Source: Pseudomonas resinovorans NBRC 106553 | GTDB taxonomy: Bacteria; Pseudomonadota; Gammaproteobacteria; Pseudomonadales; Pseudomonadaceae | Reading direction: 5' to 3' | DNA length: 64,000 bases | Assembly: GCF_000412695.1 (NCBI RefSeq) | Contig: NC_021499.1 | Location: forward strand, 5,518,001-5,582,000 | In this document: positions 61,568-64,000 of the stretch, in pieces | How the letters are laid out: every line of letters begins with the position of its first letter | Numbering within the stretch: position 1 is the stretch's first letter | The notes under the pieces: generated by a model | The model's input: only the letters and a program-made list of their open reading frames with translations | Told to the model about the DNA's origin: nothing | Database searches by the model: none | Program-made: the position numbers and the translations under genes

Positions 61568-64000
61568 CTAACTTTCGTGCGCCTCTTCGGCCGTCGGCGT
61601 GTTGCGTTTCTTCTTGCTGTCCAGCCAGTCCGAGGCCTTCTCCACCAGCATGTAGAACATGGGGATGAAGAAGGTGGCGATGAGGGTCGCGGCGAGCATC
61701 CCGCCGATCACCCCGGTGCCGATGGAGTGGCGGCTCGCCGAGCCCGCGCCGGTACTGATGGCCAGCGGCACGCAACCGAGGATGAAGGCCAGGGACGTCA
61801 TCACGATGGGACGGAAGCGCAGCTTGGCCGCCTCCAGCGCCGCCTCCGCCGGTCCCATGCCCTGCTCGCGGCAGAGCACCGCGAACTCGACGATGAGGAT
61901 GGCGTTCTTCGCCCCCAGGCCGATCAGGGTCACCAGGCCCACCTGGAAGTACACGTCGTTCTGGATCCCCCGCAGCCAGACCGCGAGGATGGCGCCGAAC
62001 ACCGCGAAGGGCACGGCGGTGACCACCGCGATGGGCAGAGTCCAGCGTTCGTACTGGGCGGCGAGGATCAGGAACACCATGATCAGGCCGAAGACGAACG
62101 CAGTACTGCCGGAACCGTGGGTGGCCAGTTCCTGGTAGGCCGAGCCGATCCAGCCGAGGGTGTAGTCCTCGCCCAGCACCTCGCTGGCCACTTCCTGCAT
62201 GGCCGCCAACGCCTGCCCCGAGCTGAAGCCCGGCGCCGGCCCGCCGAGCACCTTGGCCGCCGGGTAGACGTTGAAGCGCGCGTAGGAGTCGGGACCGAGG
62301 ATGCGCTCCACCCGCACCAGCGACGACAGCGGCACCAGGTCGTCGCTGGTCGAGCGCACATAGACCTGGCTGAGGTCGTCCGGCTTGCGGCGGAACTCCG
62401 GCTCGGACTGCAGGCTCACCTGCCAGGTGCGTCCGTAGAGGGTGAAGTCGTTGACGTAGTAGCTGCCGAAAGTGGCCTGCATGGCGGTGAACACATCGCT
62501 GATCGCCACGCCCAGGGCCCGTGCCTTAGTGCGGTCCAGGTCGATGTAGTACTGCGGCACGTTGGCGTTGAAGGTGGTGTTCACCCCCGCCAGCTCGGGG
62601 CGCTTGGCCGCCGCCGCGACGAACTTCTGCACCACCTGTTCGAGCTGCTGCACGGTGCCGCCGCTGCGGTCCTGGATGTAGGCCTCGAAACCGCCGGTGG
62701 TACTCATGCCGGTGATCGGTGGCGGGTTGAACGACAGCACGATGCCGTCCTTCTGCCCCGCGCCCATGCCCATGAAGGTGCGGGTGAGGTTGCGCGCGTC
62801 CAGCTCGGGGGTGGTGCGCTCGCTCCAGTCTTTCAGCGGCACGAAGGACACGCCGGCGTTGCTGCGCGAGCCGAAGGTGAGGATGTCGAAGCCGGCGAAG
62901 GTGACCACGTCCTGCACCGCCGGGTGTTTCATCAGCTCCTCGGTGACGGCGCCGGTGACTTGCTCGGTACGGGTGAGCGAGGCGGCCGGCGGCAGGAAGT
63001 AGGCGTTGAGCACGTAGCCCTGGTCCTCGTCCGGCACCAGGGCGCCGGGCACCCGGCCGAAGAGGATCACCAGCAGCCCGATCATCGCGGCGAACACCAG
63101 CACACCCAGCGCCGAGCGCTTGAGGAAGAACTGCACGCCGGCGCCATAGCCGTTGGTGACGCGCTCGAAGAAGCGGTTGAACCAGCGGAAGGGGGCCGCC
63201 GGCTCGCCGTGGGTCGGTTTGAGCATCAGGGCGCAGAGGGCCGGCGACAGGGTCAGGGCGACGATGCCGGAAATCACCACCGAGACCGCGATGGTGATCG
63301 CGAACTGCTGGTACATCTGCCCTGCCAGGCCGCCGAGGAAGCCCACCGGGATGAACACCGCGCAGAGCACCAGGACGATGGCGATGATCGGCCCGGTCAC
63401 CTCTTCCATGGCCTCGATGGCCGCCTCGCGCGGGCCGATCTTCTTGGTCGCCATCACCCGTTCGACGTTCTCGATCACCACGATGGCGTCGTCCACCACT
63501 ATGCCGATGGCCAGCACCATGCCGAACAGGGTCAGCAGGTTGATGGAGAAGCCGAGCATGTACATGCCGGCGAAGGTGCCCACCAGCGACACCGGGATGG
63601 CCAGCACGGGGATCAGCGTGGCGCGCCAGTTCTGCAGGAAGATGTAGACCACCAGCACCACCAGCAGCAGGGCCTCGAAGAAGGTGTGGATCACCTCCTC
63701 GATGGAGACCTTGACGAACTTGGTGGTGTCGTAGGGGATCTTGTAGGCGATGCCCTCGGGGAAGCGCTTGGCCAGCCGGTCCATGGTCTCGATCACCGCA
63801 TCGGCGGTATCCAGGGCGTTGGCGCCCGGCTGCAGGTAGATACCGAAGGCGGCGTTCTGCTGGCCGTTCAACGAGGTCATCAGGGAGTAGTCCTGGGCGC
63901 CCAGCTCAACCCGCGCCACGTCCTTGAGCAGCAGGCTGGCGCCGGTGGCGTCGGAGCGCAGGATGACGTTCTCGAACTCCTTGGGATCGGTGAAGCGGCC
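61568..64000 (-). CDS. RND multidrug efflux permease (HAE1 family), C-terminal 810 residues
   Basis: The inner-membrane proton-driven pump of a tripartite exporter; the N-terminus lies beyond the right edge. Visible are transmembrane blocks [30 protein letters not shown] and the proton-relay Asp pair in [16 protein letters not shown] (sequence read in pieces), [14 protein letters not shown], the second porter domain ([34 protein letters not shown]) and the end [18 protein letters not shown]. Strong similarity to AcrB/MexB-type pumps is evident; which named system it is cannot be decided without the adaptor gene, presumably just outside the window. A typical length would be about 1050 residues. 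Confidence 0.93.
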   Translation of the reverse strand, partial: GRFTDPKEFENVILRSDATGASLLLKDVARVELGAQDYSLMTSLNGQQNAAFGIYLQPGANALDTADAVIETMDRLAKRFPEGIAYKIPYDTTKFVKVSIEEVIHTFFEALLLVVLVVYIFLQNWRATLIPVLAIPVSLVGTFAGMYMLGFSINLLTLFGMVLAIGIVVDDAIVVIENVERVMATKKIGPREAAIEAMEEVTGPIIAIVLVLCAVFIPVGFLGGLAGQMYQQFAITIAVSVVISGIVALTLSPALCALMLKPTHGEPAAPFRWFNRFFERVTNGYGAGVQFFLKRSALGVLVFAAMIGLLVILFGRVPGALVPDEDQGYVLNAYFLPPAASLTRTEQVTGAVTEELMKHPAVQDVVTFAGFDILTFGSRSNAGVSFVPLKDWSERTTPELDARNLTRTFMGMGAGQKDGIVLSFNPPPITGMSTTGGFEAYIQDRSGGTVQQLEQVVQKFVAAAAKRPELAGVNTTFNANVPQYYIDLDRTKARALGVAISDVFTAMQATFGSYYVNDFTLYGRTWQVSLQSEPEFRRKPDDLSQVYVRSTSDDLVPLSSLVRVERILGPDSYARFNVYPAAKVLGGPAPGFSSGQALAAMQEVASEVLGEDYTLGWIGSAYQELATHGSGSTAFVFGLIMVFLILAAQYERWTLPIAVVTAVPFAVFGAILAVWLRGIQNDVYFQVGLVTLIGLGAKNAILIVEFAVLCREQGMGPAEAALEAAKLRFRPIVMTSLAFILGCVPLAISTGAGSASRHSIGTGVIGGMLAATLIATFFIPMFYMLVEKASDWLDSKKKRNTPTAEEAHES

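Overview
The window is GC-rich chromosomal DNA of a Pseudomonas (sensu lato). The evidence is the codon usage, the bau beta-alanine cluster followed by an adenine deaminase of the PA0148 type, several families of REP-like palindromes and a REP-associated transposase. I see no rRNA, tRNA, CRISPR array or complete prophage. Both ends cut genes: a secretin on the left and an RND efflux permease on the right.

About 1-34 kb looks like one functional island for making, copper-loading and exporting two giant multicopper oxidases (1931 and 1928 aa) of the manganese-oxidase (MnxG/McoA) type. It holds (i) a non-canonical type II secretion / type IV pilus-like assembly set (GspE, PilM-, PilN-, PilO- and PilP/GspC-like proteins, secretin) at 1-5.1 kb, plus a separate GspG-GspF pair at 24.7-26.3 kb, which recalls the split Xcm pathway for Mn-oxidase export in P. 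putida GB-1; (ii) a five-gene operon at 5.4-10.9 kb with a beta-propeller protein, two SCO copper chaperones, a cytochrome c/binding-protein fusion and a SurA-N-like chaperone; (iii) the tandem oxidases at 11.5-23.5 kb; (iv) a lytic transglycosylase; (v) a histidine kinase, a sigma54-type response regulator (MnxS/MnxR-like) and a receiver-only regulator; (vi) two related secreted proteins at 30.3-33.9 kb.

The most striking observation is regulatory. Seven -24/-12 (sigma54) promoters, read by eye, lie 30-70 bases upstream of the chosen starts of the secretion operon, the copper operon, each oxidase, the lytic transglycosylase, the receiver-only gene and the secreted pair. Six of the seven have nearby arrays of TTCCCC/GGGGAA half sites, often as C4-6-N6-G4-5 dyads, which I propose as the upstream sites of the MnxR-like activator. 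Manganese as substrate is inference.

From 34 to 64 kb the content is ordinary accessory and housekeeping DNA: an OmpK/Tsx-like porin, a sodium:solute symporter, arylamine N-acetyltransferase, a PhyH-type dioxygenase, a WHy-domain lipoprotein, YjdM, a hicAB toxin-antitoxin pair with a perfect operator-like palindrome, a NYN-domain protein, a BRO-N protein behind a highly structured leader, a RAYT transposase between its REPs, RidA, bauABC/bauR, a TetR regulator, an IMPACT-family protein, adenine deaminase, a YhhQ transporter, a PepSY/cytochrome b pair, a MASE1-PAS-GGDEF enzyme, a LysR/oxidoreductase pair, a PAS protein, an MFS drug exporter and the RND permease. Gene-free stretches over 300 bases (near 5.1, 10.9, 17.4, 23.6, 30.1, 34.2, 37.7, 39.8, 42.9 and 50.7 kb) mostly hold the promoters, activator-site arrays and repeats listed below.
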